NCBI GenBank assembly: GCA_017521405.1
Contig: JAFXCP010000001.1
Span: 1 to 64,000 of the forward strand
DNA from: Akkermansia sp.
GTDB lineage: Bacteria; Verrucomicrobiota; Verrucomicrobiia; Verrucomicrobiales; Akkermansiaceae
Direction: 5' to 3'
Length of the DNA stretch: 64,000 bases
Made by a program: the position numbers and the translations under genes. Below, piece after piece: positions 17,670-27,090 of this stretch. The number at the start of each line of letters is the position of its first letter. Position 1 is the stretch's first letter. A model generated the notes under the pieces. It was not told where the DNA came from, searched no databases, and saw nothing but the letters and a program-made list of their open reading frames with translations.

Positions 17670-18881
17670 ATGGATACCCGCTTGCAAGAAGCTCTGGATT
17701 GGCTGTACGGCACGCAAGTGTTCGGCATAAAGCTCGGGCTGGAGGGAATGCTCCGCCTGCTGGATGCTTGTGGGGTGCATTATCCTAAGGCATGGGTTAT
17801 CCACGTGGCAGGCACGAATGGTAAGGGTTCCACGTGTGCATTTTGCGAATCCGTGGCGCGCGCTGCGGGGTATCGCACAGGGTTATTCACCTCCCCGCAC
17901 TTAGTAGCGTTCAACGAGCGTATACGCGTGGCCGGAGAGTGCATTCCGGATGCGGAGGCCGCAAGACTCATCTTCCGCGTGCGGGAGCTGGTAAGTACCT
18001 GGGAAGTTTGCCCCACCTTCTTTGAGCTGGTGCTGGCCGTGGCCATGCTTTATTTCCAAGAGCAGGGCGTGGAGCTTATCATCCTGGAAACCGGCATGGG
18101 CGGGCGTTTGGACGCCACGAATGCCGTGCCGAAGGATGTGGCCGTACTTACCCCCATTGGGCTGGACCATATGCAGTACTTGGGGCATAGTTTGGAAGCG
18201 ATTGCGGCGGAGAAGGCAGCCATCATCTCGTGGCATCGCCCGGCGCTTACGGCACCGCAGGAGCCGGAGGCCATGCGAGCCATCCATGCCGCTGCACAAG
18301 CTATGGATACGGAGTGCCGCATTGTGGCGGAGGAGTGCGAGTTGCCCTTGGGACTGGAGGGGGCGTACCAACGCCGGAATGCAGCCTTGGCTCTGGCTGC
18401 CTTGCATGCCTTGCCGCATTTTTTATGCTCCGTGGAGGAGGAGGCACGCGGTCTTGCAAGTGTGCAGTGGCCCGGGCGTTTTGAGGAGGTGCAGCCCGGG
18501 GTTATTTTGGATGGTGCACATAATCCGCATGCCATGCGTTGCCTTGTAAGCACATGGCGCGCTCGCTACGGAGAGCGCAAGGCTCATTGTATTTATGCCG
18601 GTTCTGCGGATAAGGAGTTGGAGGAGAATTTGCGCTTGCTGGCTCCCGTGGTGGGGGAATGGGTGCTGCCTCCGGTGCAGTCCCCGCGCATCCTGCCTGC
18701 CGCGCAAATGGCGGAGATGGTGCAGCGTACGCTTCCGGGTGCTGTGGTAAGCTGCCCGCCCACGCTGGCGGAGGCTTTGGCAGTGCTGCCGGAGGCTACG
18801 TTGGTATGCGGTTCTTTCTTCTTGCTGGGGGAGGCTTTGGCTACCCTGCGGGGGGCTGCGTATCGCAGCACGATGCAGTGA
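17670..18881 (+). CDS. folC: Folylpolyglutamate synthase / dihydrofolate synthase
   Basis: A 403-residue Mur-ligase-type ATP enzyme that adds glutamate to folates. VAGTNGKGSTCAF near residue 50 is the P-loop. TGLFTSPHLVAFNERI, LETGMGGRLDATNAV and LTPIGLDHMQYLG are the classic FolC blocks with the metal-binding His. ILDGAHNPHAM is the C-terminal domain signature. Length is close to the usual 420. It starts 10 bases after ahcY, so it is probably in the same transcript, and it is closed by a strong terminator shared with the convergent transketolase gene. Confidence 0.92.
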   Translation: MDTRLQEALDWLYGTQVFGIKLGLEGMLRLLDACGVHYPKAWVIHVAGTNGKGSTCAFCESVARAAGYRTGLFTSPHLVAFNERIRVAGECIPDAEAARLIFRVRELVSTWEVCPTFFELVLAVAMLYFQEQGVELIILETGMGGRLDATNAVPKDVAVLTPIGLDHMQYLGHSLEAIAAEKAAIISWHRPALTAPQEPEAMRAIHAAAQAMDTECRIVAEECELPLGLEGAYQRRNAALALAALHALPHFLCSVEEEARGLASVQWPGRFEEVQPGVILDGAHNPHAMRCLVSTWRARYGERKAHCIYAGSADKELEENLRLLAPVVGEWVLPPVQSPRILPAAQMAEMVQRTLPGAVVSCPPTLAEALAVLPEATLVCGSFFLLGEALATLRGAAYRSTMQ

Positions 18882-18904
18882 TGCTGCGTCCGATTGATGT
18901 CTCA

Positions 18905-18945
18905 ATAAAGAGGGCATCCTCCCAAGCGGGAGGATGCCCTTTTTG
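18905..18945. terminator. Bidirectional terminator between folC and tkt
   Basis: A perfect 13-bp stem (AGGGCATCCTCCC / GGGAGGATGCCCT) with loop AAGC, TTTTT on the plus side and an A-rich flank (AATAAAG) that gives T-rich sequence on the minus side. Confidence 0.85.
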
Positions 18946-18972
18946 CATGAAGGGGAAACCGGCGGATTCCTT

Positions 18973-20979
18973 TTACAGAGCCTTTACATGGGCGATGATG
19001 TTTTCCACATTCATGCCCAAATCGTGCAGCACCTGCTCTCCGGGGGCGGAGAAGCCGAAGGTATCGATGCCGATGATGGAACCCTGCGGACCCACATAGC
19101 GATACCAGAGGTCCGTCTTGCCGGCTTCGATGGCTACGCGGCGGGCGCAGGCAGCAGGTAACACAGCTTCGCGGTATTCTGCGGGCTGGGCATTGAAACG
19201 GAACATGGAGGGCATGGAGACCACGCGTACATCCGGACCAAGCTGTTTGGCGGCTTCCAAGGCAAGGTACACCTCGGAACCGGAGGCGATGATGATGGTG
19301 CCCGGGGTGGGAGTTTGCTCCTTGAGGGCGATGTAAGCACCCTTGAGCGTACCTTCGCGGCGTGTTGCTGCGGAGATGTCTGCGGAGCTGCTCAGGCTGG
19401 GGATGTTTTGGCGGGTGAGGATGAGAGCCGTGGGACCGTCCTTGCGCTCCATGGCGCATATCCAGGCACCGGCAGCTTCTTCCTCATCGGCCGGGCGCAC
19501 CACATCCAGATTAGGAATAACGCGCAGCCCGGATACTGTTTCCACCGGTTGGTGAGTGGGGCCATCCTCGCCCACGGCTACGGAATCGTGCGTGAGTACG
19601 TAGGTTACGGGAAGCTCGGAGAGGGCGGCCACGCGTATAGAAGCACGCATGTAATCCACGAACACGCAGAAGGTGCCGGCGGATACGCGGAAGATGCCAT
19701 CGTACGCTATGCCATTGCAAATGGCTCCCATGGCATGCTCGCGGATGCCGAACCAGAAATTGCGTCCCGTGTAATCCTCTGCGGAAAAGTCTCCGGCCTT
19801 TTCCAGATAGTTCTTGTTGGAGGAGAAGAGGTCCGCGCTGGTGGAGAGCAGGGCGGGGCATTGGGCGGCAATGGCGTTCTCCGCCACGGCGCCGGAGGCG
19901 CGGGTGGCCAGCTTAGCACCTGCGGCAAACTCGGGAATCATGCTGCTGCCGGTGGCGGCATCCAACCCGCCGGTGGCTACGGAAATGCAGGCATCCAGTT
20001 CTGCGGCTTTTTCCGGGTTAGCGGTGCGCCAGTCCTCGTACACTGTTTGCCATGCGGCATAGGCGGCTGCGCGCTCAGCCTTCAAGGTATCCATATAGGC
20101 GCGCACGTCCTCGGAAACGTAGTATTGGCGGTCGGTGGGCAGGCCCCAGTTGGCATGGGCTTCCGCCCAGAGCTTGGCACCGCCCTCACCATGGCCTTTG
20201 GTGGTGCCTTCGAAACCGGGTACACCTTTGGCGATAATGGTTTTGGCAATGATGAGCTTCGGACGACCGTTCTTCTCCATGCGGCAAATGCGGAGTACAC
20301 GCTCCACTTCGGCCATGTCGTGCCCATCGATGGTGAAGGCATCCCAGCCTTGGGCGGTGAAGCAGGCGGCCACATCGTCCACCTGAGTCTTGCCGATGGG
20401 GGCATCGAGGGTGATGCCGTTGGCATCGTAAATGAGGATGAGGTTATCGAGCTTGAGCGTGCCGGCAATGGCAGCGGCCTCTCGGGAGATGCCTTCCTGG
20501 ATGCAGCCATCGCCTGCCAGGCAGTAGATGCTCTGCGTAAAAATCTCGTGTTCTTCGGTGTTGAAGCGGGCTGCTGCATGCTTAGCCGAAATAGCAAAAC
20601 CCACAGCATTGGCAATGCCTTGCCCCAAAGGTCCGGTGGTGCATTCCACACCCGGGCAGCATTTATATTCCGGGTGGCCGGGGGTGTTGGCACCCTTGGA
20701 GCGGAAGGCTTTCACATCGTCCATGCTCACGCCGAAGCCGCTCAGGTGCAGCCAAGCGTAGAGGAACATGGAGCCGTGACCACCGGAAAGAATAAAGCGG
20801 TCGCGATTCAGCCAGCGCGGCTCTGCAGGGTTTATATTCAGCAGGTTGCCGTACAGAACGGCACCAATTTCTGCACAGCCTAAGGGCAGCCCCATGTGGC
20901 CGGACGCCTTGTCGAAAATGGCATCGATGGCAAGCCCTCGGGCTTGGTTGGCTGCTTTCTGAAGAATTTCCGTGTTCAT
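18973..20979 (-). CDS. tkt: Transketolase
   Basis: A 668-residue thiamine-diphosphate enzyme of the non-oxidative pentose phosphate pathway. Motifs: DAIFDKASGHMGLPLG at the N-terminus, SGGHGSMFLYAWLHLSG, GPLGQGIANAVG, then the ThDP motif GDGCIQEGISREAA to LIYDANGITLDAPI. The pyrimidine domain has FGIREHAMGAICNGIAY, and VGEDGPTHQPVE follows. Length matches the E. coli enzyme (663). I chose ATG 20979 because MNTEILQKAANQARGLAID is the family start and a TATACT box lies 9 bases upstream, although the frame is open further. Confidence 0.93.
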   Translation of the reverse strand: MNTEILQKAANQARGLAIDAIFDKASGHMGLPLGCAEIGAVLYGNLLNINPAEPRWLNRDRFILSGGHGSMFLYAWLHLSGFGVSMDDVKAFRSKGANTPGHPEYKCCPGVECTTGPLGQGIANAVGFAISAKHAAARFNTEEHEIFTQSIYCLAGDGCIQEGISREAAAIAGTLKLDNLILIYDANGITLDAPIGKTQVDDVAACFTAQGWDAFTIDGHDMAEVERVLRICRMEKNGRPKLIIAKTIIAKGVPGFEGTTKGHGEGGAKLWAEAHANWGLPTDRQYYVSEDVRAYMDTLKAERAAAYAAWQTVYEDWRTANPEKAAELDACISVATGGLDAATGSSMIPEFAAGAKLATRASGAVAENAIAAQCPALLSTSADLFSSNKNYLEKAGDFSAEDYTGRNFWFGIREHAMGAICNGIAYDGIFRVSAGTFCVFVDYMRASIRVAALSELPVTYVLTHDSVAVGEDGPTHQPVETVSGLRVIPNLDVVRPADEEEAAGAWICAMERKDGPTALILTRQNIPSLSSSADISAATRREGTLKGAYIALKEQTPTPGTIIIASGSEVYLALEAAKQLGPDVRVVSMPSMFRFNAQPAEYREAVLPAACARRVAIEAGKTDLWYRYVGPQGSIIGIDTFGFSAPGEQVLHDLGMNVENIIAHVKAL

Positions 20980-20988
20980 GCGCGTCTT

Positions 20989-21016
20989 AGTATAACAAAT
21001 GGCGCGCTGATGTAAA
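20989..21016 (-). promoter_or_regulatory. Promoter of tkt
   Basis: On the minus strand TTTACA, 16 bases, TATACT, with the ATG starting 9 bases after the -10. The leader would be 2-3 nt. Confidence 0.65.
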
Positions 21017-21064
21017 GGCAAAATGGCTTTAGAAGTGGCTTTCCTGCGTGCTTTTTCGGGGGGA

Positions 21065-21664
21065 TTAGGCTTGTATGGTGGAGGGGGTGGCCTCTTCCTT
21101 TTCGGCATACGGCGGCGGAGTGGGTACGCACATTGCCTCCCGCAGGGCGGGAACTTGCTCGCCTTTGCCCAGAGCAGTGGCGAGTTCGAAGCCGAATTCC
21201 AGTGCGGCGCCCGGTCCTCGCCCGGTAACGATGGAGCCATCCGTTACAGCCGGGCAGGTGCAGACTTCTGCGGCGGAGTAAAGCTCTTTTTCCACGCCGG
21301 GGTAGCAGGTAACCCTGTGCCCTTTGAGTACGCCTGCGGCTTCCAATGCAATGGGGGCCGCGCAGATAGCGGCCACGGTTTTACCGGCGGCATACATGTC
21401 CTGCACGAGCTTCCGCACACCGGGAGTATCCCTCAGCAACCAGGAGGCCGGTCCCCCCGGCAGCATGATGGCGCTGAAGTTCTGCACCTCGGCATCCACC
21501 ATCAGCATATCCGCTGCCACAACCATACCATGCGCTCCCTGCACATAGCGCCCCTTAAGCCCCGCCGTGGTGACGGGGATATCCAAGCGCCGCATAATAT
21601 CGATGGGGGCGCAGAGTTCAATCTCCTCGAACCCTGGAGCCATGAGTACAAGTACAGGTTGCAT
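21065..21664 (-). CDS. DJ-1/PfpI family protein
   Basis: A 199-residue protein of the DJ-1/ThiJ/PfpI superfamily. VLVLMAPGFEEIELCAPIDIMRR carries the conserved acidic residue of the nucleophile elbow partner. MLPGGPASWLLRDTP follows, and AAICAAPIALEAAGVLKG holds the reactive cysteine. ILVTGRGPGAALEF-like sequence (SIVTGRGPGAALEFGFELA) is the late DJ-1 motif, typical of the YajL group. Members act as glyoxalase III-like or protein-repair enzymes. I chose the start at MQPVLVLM. It lies 33 bases after the stop-side of the sulfatase gene on the same strand and may be cotranscribed with it. Confidence 0.85.
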   Translation of the reverse strand: MQPVLVLMAPGFEEIELCAPIDIMRRLDIPVTTAGLKGRYVQGAHGMVVAADMLMVDAEVQNFSAIMLPGGPASWLLRDTPGVRKLVQDMYAAGKTVAAICAAPIALEAAGVLKGHRVTCYPGVEKELYSAAEVCTCPAVTDGSIVTGRGPGAALEFGFELATALGKGEQVPALREAMCVPTPPPYAEKEEATPSTIQA

Positions 21665-21696
21665 ACCGAGCATGATACTCCACCGGGTAAATGGTG

Positions 21697-23223
21697 TCAA
21701 GGATGGAGTTGCGGTTCCGGGAGGCTGCCATGGGCGGCCTCGCGGGTAAGCTCGCGGAGGCGAGTGCGGAGGCGGAGGCGGAGTTGCGGGTGTGTGGGTG
21801 CCAGATTATGTTCTTCCGCAGGGTCGGTATCGAGGTCGTAGAGTTGTTCTTCCTGTCGGCGGAAAGGGGGGATGTATTTGAGCGCTCCTTGGCGGAGGGC
21901 ATAGCGCGGAGCCTCGAAGGCCTGGAGTACCAGCTCTTTGCGCCCGGTGGCACTTTGCCCCAGAAGTGCCGGTAGGTGGTTCTCGCTGTCGCGCAGGGAA
22001 CCCTCCGGCACCGGAATACCCAGCAAAGAGGCCAGCGTGCGCCCCAAATCCATTTGGCACATAAGGGCGTCGGAACGAGTGCCGGGGGCTATTTGCCCCG
22101 GCCAATGCACGATGAAAGGAACGCGGGTGCCGCCCTCGTACAGGCTGTATTTGCCGCCGCGCCATGGGTGTGCCGGGCGGTGGGCGGCGCAGGCCTCGCG
22201 GGCGCCGTCCTCGTAGCCATCGGAGATAACGGGTCCGTTATCGCTGGTGAAGATGAGGAGCGTTTCCCGGGCATCGAATCCGGCTTGCAGCAGAGCCGTG
22301 CGGAGGCGCCCCAGAGAATCATCCATTTGCAGTGTCACATCCCCGCGGATGCCCAAGCTGCTTTTACCCCGGAAACGCGGGTGCGGGTCGCGCGGAACAT
22401 GGATATCGTTCGTGCAGAAATACAGGAAGATGCGCTGCCCGGCATTGCTGCGGATAAATTTCTCTGCAGCAGCAGTAATATCATCCGCAATGTTCTGGTC
22501 CTGCCAAAGGGCTGCGTTGCCGCCGCTCATGTGGCCGATGCGGCTAATGCCATCAATAATGGTATCGCTATGCTGGCTGTTGGATGGGCGCCCCCAGGGC
22601 TTGAGCAGGTGGGGGTGAGTAAGGGCTGTTTTTTCCCCGGGGTAAGGTGTTTTACCGTAGTGTACGCGGATGGGGTCCTGCGGCTCCAGCCCCAGAACGG
22701 AGCCGTTTTCCACATATACGCAGGGCACGCGATCCCCCGTGGCGGCCATGATGAAGGAGTAATCGAAACCGGCTTCCCGCGGGGAAGGGGAGATGGGGCG
22801 GTTCCAATCCGTAGGCTCTTGCCCGGCGCCCAAGCCAAGGTGCCATTTGCCGATGGCGGCCGTGCGGTACCCTGCTTGCTGCATGAGGTGTGCCAGCGTG
22901 TGCCCTTCACCGCGAATGGGAAGGATGAGTTTTGCATCCCCCGGCAGGATACCCGTGCCTTTTTTCCGCCAAGCGTATTGCCCGGTGAGCATGGAATACC
23001 TCGAGGGGGTGCATACGGAGTTCGTGCTGTGGGCATCCGTAAACAGCAGCCCCTCTTCTGCCAGCCGCTGTACTTGCGGGCAGGGCATTTCCGCGCATCC
23101 GTAGGCAGAGGTGTCGTGGTAGCCTAAATCATCCGCCACAAATAAAACGATGGCGCGGGGTAAGTCCATGGCTAGTGCCGGAATGCTCAGGAACAGGCTA
23201 TACAGGTAGTGTCGGAATCTCAT
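21697..23223 (-). CDS. Secreted sulfatase (formylglycine-type)
   Basis: A 508-residue arylsulfatase-family protein. A signal peptide (residues 1-20) is followed by LFVADDLGYHD (Asp31, Asp32, calcium ligands). NSVCTPSRYSMLTGQ (Cys71-Arg75) is the site whose cysteine becomes formylglycine. AIGKWHLG and FTSDNGPV are the later active-site motifs. The length and GQYAWRKKGTG region resemble N-acetylgalactosamine or N-acetylglucosamine-type sulfatases (S1 family), which fits mucin use. The maturase (anaerobic sulfatase-maturating enzyme) is not in the window. A TATACT box ends 8 bases before the ATG, supporting this start over upstream ones. The frame open to 23592 overlaps alaS and is not coding. 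Confidence 0.85.
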   Translation of the reverse strand: MRFRHYLYSLFLSIPALAMDLPRAIVLFVADDLGYHDTSAYGCAEMPCPQVQRLAEEGLLFTDAHSTNSVCTPSRYSMLTGQYAWRKKGTGILPGDAKLILPIRGEGHTLAHLMQQAGYRTAAIGKWHLGLGAGQEPTDWNRPISPSPREAGFDYSFIMAATGDRVPCVYVENGSVLGLEPQDPIRVHYGKTPYPGEKTALTHPHLLKPWGRPSNSQHSDTIIDGISRIGHMSGGNAALWQDQNIADDITAAAEKFIRSNAGQRIFLYFCTNDIHVPRDPHPRFRGKSSLGIRGDVTLQMDDSLGRLRTALLQAGFDARETLLIFTSDNGPVISDGYEDGAREACAAHRPAHPWRGGKYSLYEGGTRVPFIVHWPGQIAPGTRSDALMCQMDLGRTLASLLGIPVPEGSLRDSENHLPALLGQSATGRKELVLQAFEAPRYALRQGALKYIPPFRRQEEQLYDLDTDPAEEHNLAPTHPQLRLRLRTRLRELTREAAHGSLPEPQLHP

Positions 23224-23295
23224 ACCCCCGGAGTATAGCATAATCTCCGGAGATTGCGAGGATGAAATACCGCCTCTGAACGGCAAACATTTGCC

Positions 23296-23324
23296 TTTAC
23301 AGCTGGCGCGCGTGGGTGTATGCT
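23296..23324 (+). promoter_or_regulatory. Promoter of alaS
   Basis: TTTACA, 17 bases, TATGCT, giving a leader of about 37 nt before the ATG at 23368. This gene therefore differs from the leaderless pattern. Confidence 0.65.
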
Positions 23325-23367
23325 GGGCGGGTATTAATTTTTCTCCTTCTTTATACAAGACGCAGTT

Positions 23368-26184
23368 ATGATGACCGCCGCGCAGATTCGCCAGAGTTTC
23401 TTGGATTTTTTCCATGAGAAGCAGCATGCCGTTGTACCCTCCGCTTCCCTGATGCCGCAGAGCCCCGGGTTGCTGTTTACCAACGCCGGAATGAACCAGT
23501 TTGTGCCCTATTTCCTTGGGGTATGGACTCCGCCGTGGAAGCCTGCCCGTGCCACGGATACTCAAAAGTGCATCCGCGCCGGTGGTAAGCACAACGATTT
23601 AGAGGATGTGGGTCAGGATTCATACCACCACACTTTCTTTGAGATGCTGGGGAACTGGTCCTTCGGCGATTATTTCAAAAAGGAGGCCATTGCATGGGCT
23701 TGGGAGCTTATCGTGGAGCGTTGGGGCTTCCCGGTGGAGCGTTTGTATGCCACCGTGTATTGCCCCAATAAAGCTGCCGGCGACCCCGGCGAATTTGACC
23801 AGGAGGCCTACGATGCATGGGCAGCCCTCTTCCGCAGCAAAGGGCTGGATCCCGCAGTGCATGTGGTGAATGGCAACGTGAAGGATAACTTCTGGATGAT
23901 GGGCGAAACCGGTCCCTGCGGTCCCTGCTCGGAGCTGCATGTGGACCTCACGCCGGAGGGCGATACCCAAGGCAAGCTGGTGAATGGCGATAGTGATAAG
24001 TGCATCGAGATTTGGAATCTCGTGTTCATCCAGTACAACGCCGAGAGCGATGGCTCCTTCCGCCCGCTGCCTGCCTGCCATGTGGATACGGGAATGGGCT
24101 TTGAGCGCGCTTGCGCCATGATTCAATGCACAGATGGGTTTAAGGATTTCTCCCGCCGTATTTCCAATTACAGCACGGGTGTATTCCGCCCCATCTTCCG
24201 CCGCATCGAGGAGATTTCCGGCCGCACTTATGTGGATATCTACCCGCAGGATGCCACGGAGGAAAACAAGGAAACCCTGCGTGAGAGCATTGCCTTCCGC
24301 GTGATTGCGGACCACATCCGCACGCTCAGCTTCTCCATTGCGGATGGCATTCTGCCCGGTAACAATGGGCGCAACTATGTGCTGCGCCGCATTCTCCGCC
24401 GCGCCGTGCGCTATGGCCGTACCTTGGGTTTGGAAAAGCCCTTCCTCTCCCAGCTCGTGGATACGCTGGCCGAGGAGATGGGTCGCGTGTTCCCGGAGAT
24501 TGTGGGCCGCGCCCACACGATTAAAGAAGTGCTGCTGCGCGAGGAAACCAGCTTTAACGAGACGCTCGACCGCGGCTTGGAACTCTTCGATAAGGAAGTG
24601 GCTGCCACCGGAACGGTGAGCGGGGAGTTCGCCTTCAAGCTGTACGATACTTATGGCTTCCCCATTGACCTTACGGCACTCATGGCTCGCGAACGCGGAC
24701 TCTCGGTGGATACCGCCCGCTTTGATGCGCTTATGGAAGAGCAGCGCCAGCGCGCTAAGGCTGCCCAGAAAAAGCAAGTGGTGCGTGCCCTCGACCTCAA
24801 GACGGAACAGGTGACGGAGTTTACCGGCTATACGGAGGATTGCTCCACAGCCACCGTGACGGAGGTTCACGAGGCGGACGGCCTGCTCTTCGTGATTACG
24901 GATAAGACCCCCTTCTACGCCGAGATGGGTGGCCAGATGAGCGATGGCGGTACGCTGACTCTTGGCGGTGATTCCTGCCCGGTAATGGGCGTGCAGCAAA
25001 TCGGCCAAGCCCGTGCCCACCTTATATCCACGGCGGATGGTATTACCCCCGCAGTGGGGGATACAGTACAGCTTACACTCGATACGGAACGCCGCCGTGC
25101 CCTGGAGGCGCACCACAGCGCTACGCACTTGCTGCATAAGGCACTTCGCACGCTGGTGAGCGAGGATATTGCCCAGCAAGGCTCCCTCGTGGATGCCGAC
25201 CGCCTGCGCTTCGATGTAAATAGTGCCGCTATTTCCAAGGAGGACCTCCGCCGCGTGGAAGAGCTGGTCAACCAATGGGTGGAGGAGGACCTCCCCATCA
25301 TCTCCCGCGAGTACCCCATGACCGAAATCCGAAAACACCCGGAAATTTGCCAGTTCTTCGGCGATAAGTACGGCGATGTGGTGCGGCTGGTGCAAATGGG
25401 CGGTGCAGATGGCGCATTTAACGGCGTCTCCATGGAGCTTTGCGGCGGCACGCATGCCGCCAGCACCCGCAAGGTGGGCTTCTTCAAAATCCGCAGTGAG
25501 GGTGCTATTGCCAGCGGTGTACGCCGTATCGAAGCCGGTGCCGGCGAGGCCGGACTCGCCGTGGTGCGCGACCTCATTAAAGCCCGCTTGCCCGAGGCCA
25601 AGGAAATGCTGGATAAACTTATGGCGGCTAATAGCCGATTGGCTGAAATGGGACAGCCCATCGTCCCCGTGCCTACAAATGATTCCCAGCCCGCTAAAAA
25701 AGCAGTGCAGTCCCGCGATATTCGCGTGGTGAACGCATTGATGGATGAGTACTTTGCCTATTGCGATACCCTGAAGGAAGCGGCACTGGAGGCGGATAAA
25801 CGCCTCAAGAAGGCTCAGGCAGCGGCCGCCGCCGGTATGGCGGATGCTTTGCTGAATACGGAGCTGGCAGATTCCCCCGCATCCCTGGTGCTTTCCGTAG
25901 AGGGCGGCAATGAACTGCTGACAGAGCTTTTCAATGGCCTGCGTAAACGCCACTATGCCGGGGCTGCCTTCCTTGTGATGGAGGCAGGGGATTCCCTCCT
26001 GCTGGGCGCGTACTGCGGCGAATCCGCCCAAGCGGCCGGTAAGAAAGCGGGCGAGATTATCCGCATTCTGGCTCCCATTGTGGGAGGCAAAGGCGGTGGC
26101 AAGGCCGATATGGCGCGCGGTTCCGGTAAGGATATAGCCGCTTTGGAAACCCTGCTTTCCAAAGCATGTGAAACTCTTGCTTGA
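23368..26184 (+). CDS. alaS: Alanyl-tRNA synthetase
   Basis: A 938-residue class II synthetase. The N-terminal catalytic core starts AAQIRQSFLDFFHEKQHAVV, with motif 1 in SLMPQSPGLLFTNAGMNQFVPYF. DSYHHTFFEMLGNWSFGDYF is motif 2, and GRNYVLRRILRRAVRYGR is motif 3. The editing domain has HHSATHLLHKAL and CGGTHAAS, the zinc ligands that clear Ser- and Gly-tRNA-Ala. The C-Ala domain contains GGKGGGKADMARGSG near the end. It is longer than the 876-residue E. coli enzyme because of an Ala/Lys-rich stretch around residues 800-840. The second Met may be the true start. Confidence 0.95.
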   Translation: MMTAAQIRQSFLDFFHEKQHAVVPSASLMPQSPGLLFTNAGMNQFVPYFLGVWTPPWKPARATDTQKCIRAGGKHNDLEDVGQDSYHHTFFEMLGNWSFGDYFKKEAIAWAWELIVERWGFPVERLYATVYCPNKAAGDPGEFDQEAYDAWAALFRSKGLDPAVHVVNGNVKDNFWMMGETGPCGPCSELHVDLTPEGDTQGKLVNGDSDKCIEIWNLVFIQYNAESDGSFRPLPACHVDTGMGFERACAMIQCTDGFKDFSRRISNYSTGVFRPIFRRIEEISGRTYVDIYPQDATEENKETLRESIAFRVIADHIRTLSFSIADGILPGNNGRNYVLRRILRRAVRYGRTLGLEKPFLSQLVDTLAEEMGRVFPEIVGRAHTIKEVLLREETSFNETLDRGLELFDKEVAATGTVSGEFAFKLYDTYGFPIDLTALMARERGLSVDTARFDALMEEQRQRAKAAQKKQVVRALDLKTEQVTEFTGYTEDCSTATVTEVHEADGLLFVITDKTPFYAEMGGQMSDGGTLTLGGDSCPVMGVQQIGQARAHLISTADGITPAVGDTVQLTLDTERRRALEAHHSATHLLHKALRTLVSEDIAQQGSLVDADRLRFDVNSAAISKEDLRRVEELVNQWVEEDLPIISREYPMTEIRKHPEICQFFGDKYGDVVRLVQMGGADGAFNGVSMELCGGTHAASTRKVGFFKIRSEGAIASGVRRIEAGAGEAGLAVVRDLIKARLPEAKEMLDKLMAANSRLAEMGQPIVPVPTNDSQPAKKAVQSRDIRVVNALMDEYFAYCDTLKEAALEADKRLKKAQAAAAAGMADALLNTELADSPASLVLSVEGGNELLTELFNGLRKRHYAGAAFLVMEAGDSLLLGAYCGESAQAAGKKAGEIIRILAPIVGGKGGGKADMARGSGKDIAALETLLSKACETLA

Positions 26185-26209
26185 TTTTTGCGCTCGTATC
26201 GGGTAGAAT
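26181..26209 (+). promoter_or_regulatory. Possible promoter of pssA, inside the end of alaS
   Basis: TTGATT, 17 bases, TAGAAT, with a predicted start point near 26216 and a leader of about 15 nt. The -35 overlaps the alaS stop. Confidence 0.55.
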
Positions 26210-26230
26210 CCAGAGTAACCCTTAGATACC

Positions 26231-27073
26231 ATGGCAACTCCCCAGCCCCCGGTGTACCCGGATGAACCTAAAATCCCCATCCTGCCGAACATGCTTACGG
26301 CAGGTAATCTCCTGTGTGGCTTTTTCTCCATCCTCACGATTTTTGAGGGGATGAAGTGTGATAACGGCTCCCCCGCTGCTTTTGAACACTACCAGCAGGC
26401 CACATACTTCATCTTTGCCGCATGCGTGTTCGACCTTTTGGATGGGCGCGTGGCACGCATGTGCAAGAGCGATGGCCCCTTTGGGCGCGAGTTCGATTCC
26501 ATTGCGGATGTGGTTTCCTTCGGCATTGCACCGGCAATGTTGCTGGCACGCGCCGTGCTTTTTGACCTTCCGCTGCCATATTTGGGCTATGCCATTGCCG
26601 TGTTGTACCTGCTGTGTGCCGCACTGCGCTTGGCTCGCTTCAACTGCATGGCTGCAGAGCCGAAGAAGCCGAACCAAAGCATGGATTTCGTGGGCCTGCC
26701 TGTACCCATGGCCGCCGGTGCCGTGGTAAGCACCATGTACCTCGTGGTGGATATTACCACTAACCGCAACCTCATTATCGACCTTCCCTGGCAGATTCTC
26801 ATGGCGGCGGTGATGACGCTTGTTTCCCTGCTGATGATGAGCCGCGTTATCTACCCCAGCTTCAAACATGTGAACTTTGAGAAGCGCGGCACCATTACCG
26901 CGATGCTGGCCGCACTCATAGCCGTGGGGGCACTCGTTGCCTTCCCGTGGATTGCTCCGGCGCTCATCTTCCTGTGCTACCTGCTGTATGGCATGCTGGT
27001 GCGCCCCTTCCTCACACGCCGTTTGCGCCGCGCCATTGAGGCGATGGATGAGGAAGAATCCCCCCAAGCATGA
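26231..27073 (+). CDS. pssA: CDP-diacylglycerol-serine O-phosphatidyltransferase
   Basis: A 280-residue integral membrane enzyme that makes phosphatidylserine, the precursor of phosphatidylethanolamine. The CDP-alcohol phosphatidyltransferase signature D-G-x2-A-R-x8-G-x3-D-x3-D is seen as LLDGRVARMCKSDGPFGRE then FDSIADVVSFGIAPA. About eight hydrophobic segments follow the N-terminal LPNMLTAGNLLCGFF, which is typical of the Bacillus-type PssA. The last 20 residues are basic then acidic. A phosphatidylserine decarboxylase gene is not nearby. The following acyltransferase gene starts 17 bases after the stop. Confidence 0.9.
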   Translation: MATPQPPVYPDEPKIPILPNMLTAGNLLCGFFSILTIFEGMKCDNGSPAAFEHYQQATYFIFAACVFDLLDGRVARMCKSDGPFGREFDSIADVVSFGIAPAMLLARAVLFDLPLPYLGYAIAVLYLLCAALRLARFNCMAAEPKKPNQSMDFVGLPVPMAAGAVVSTMYLVVDITTNRNLIIDLPWQILMAAVMTLVSLLMMSRVIYPSFKHVNFEKRGTITAMLAALIAVGALVAFPWIAPALIFLCYLLYGMLVRPFLTRRLRRAIEAMDEEESPQA

Positions 27074-27090
27074 ACTGAAAAAACGCTTTT

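Noticed and set aside
23620-26337. A 905-codon open frame opposite alaS
   Set aside because: It is the antisense shadow of a well-conserved gene. Long antisense frames arise from the strong third-position GC bias, and its translation has no motif.
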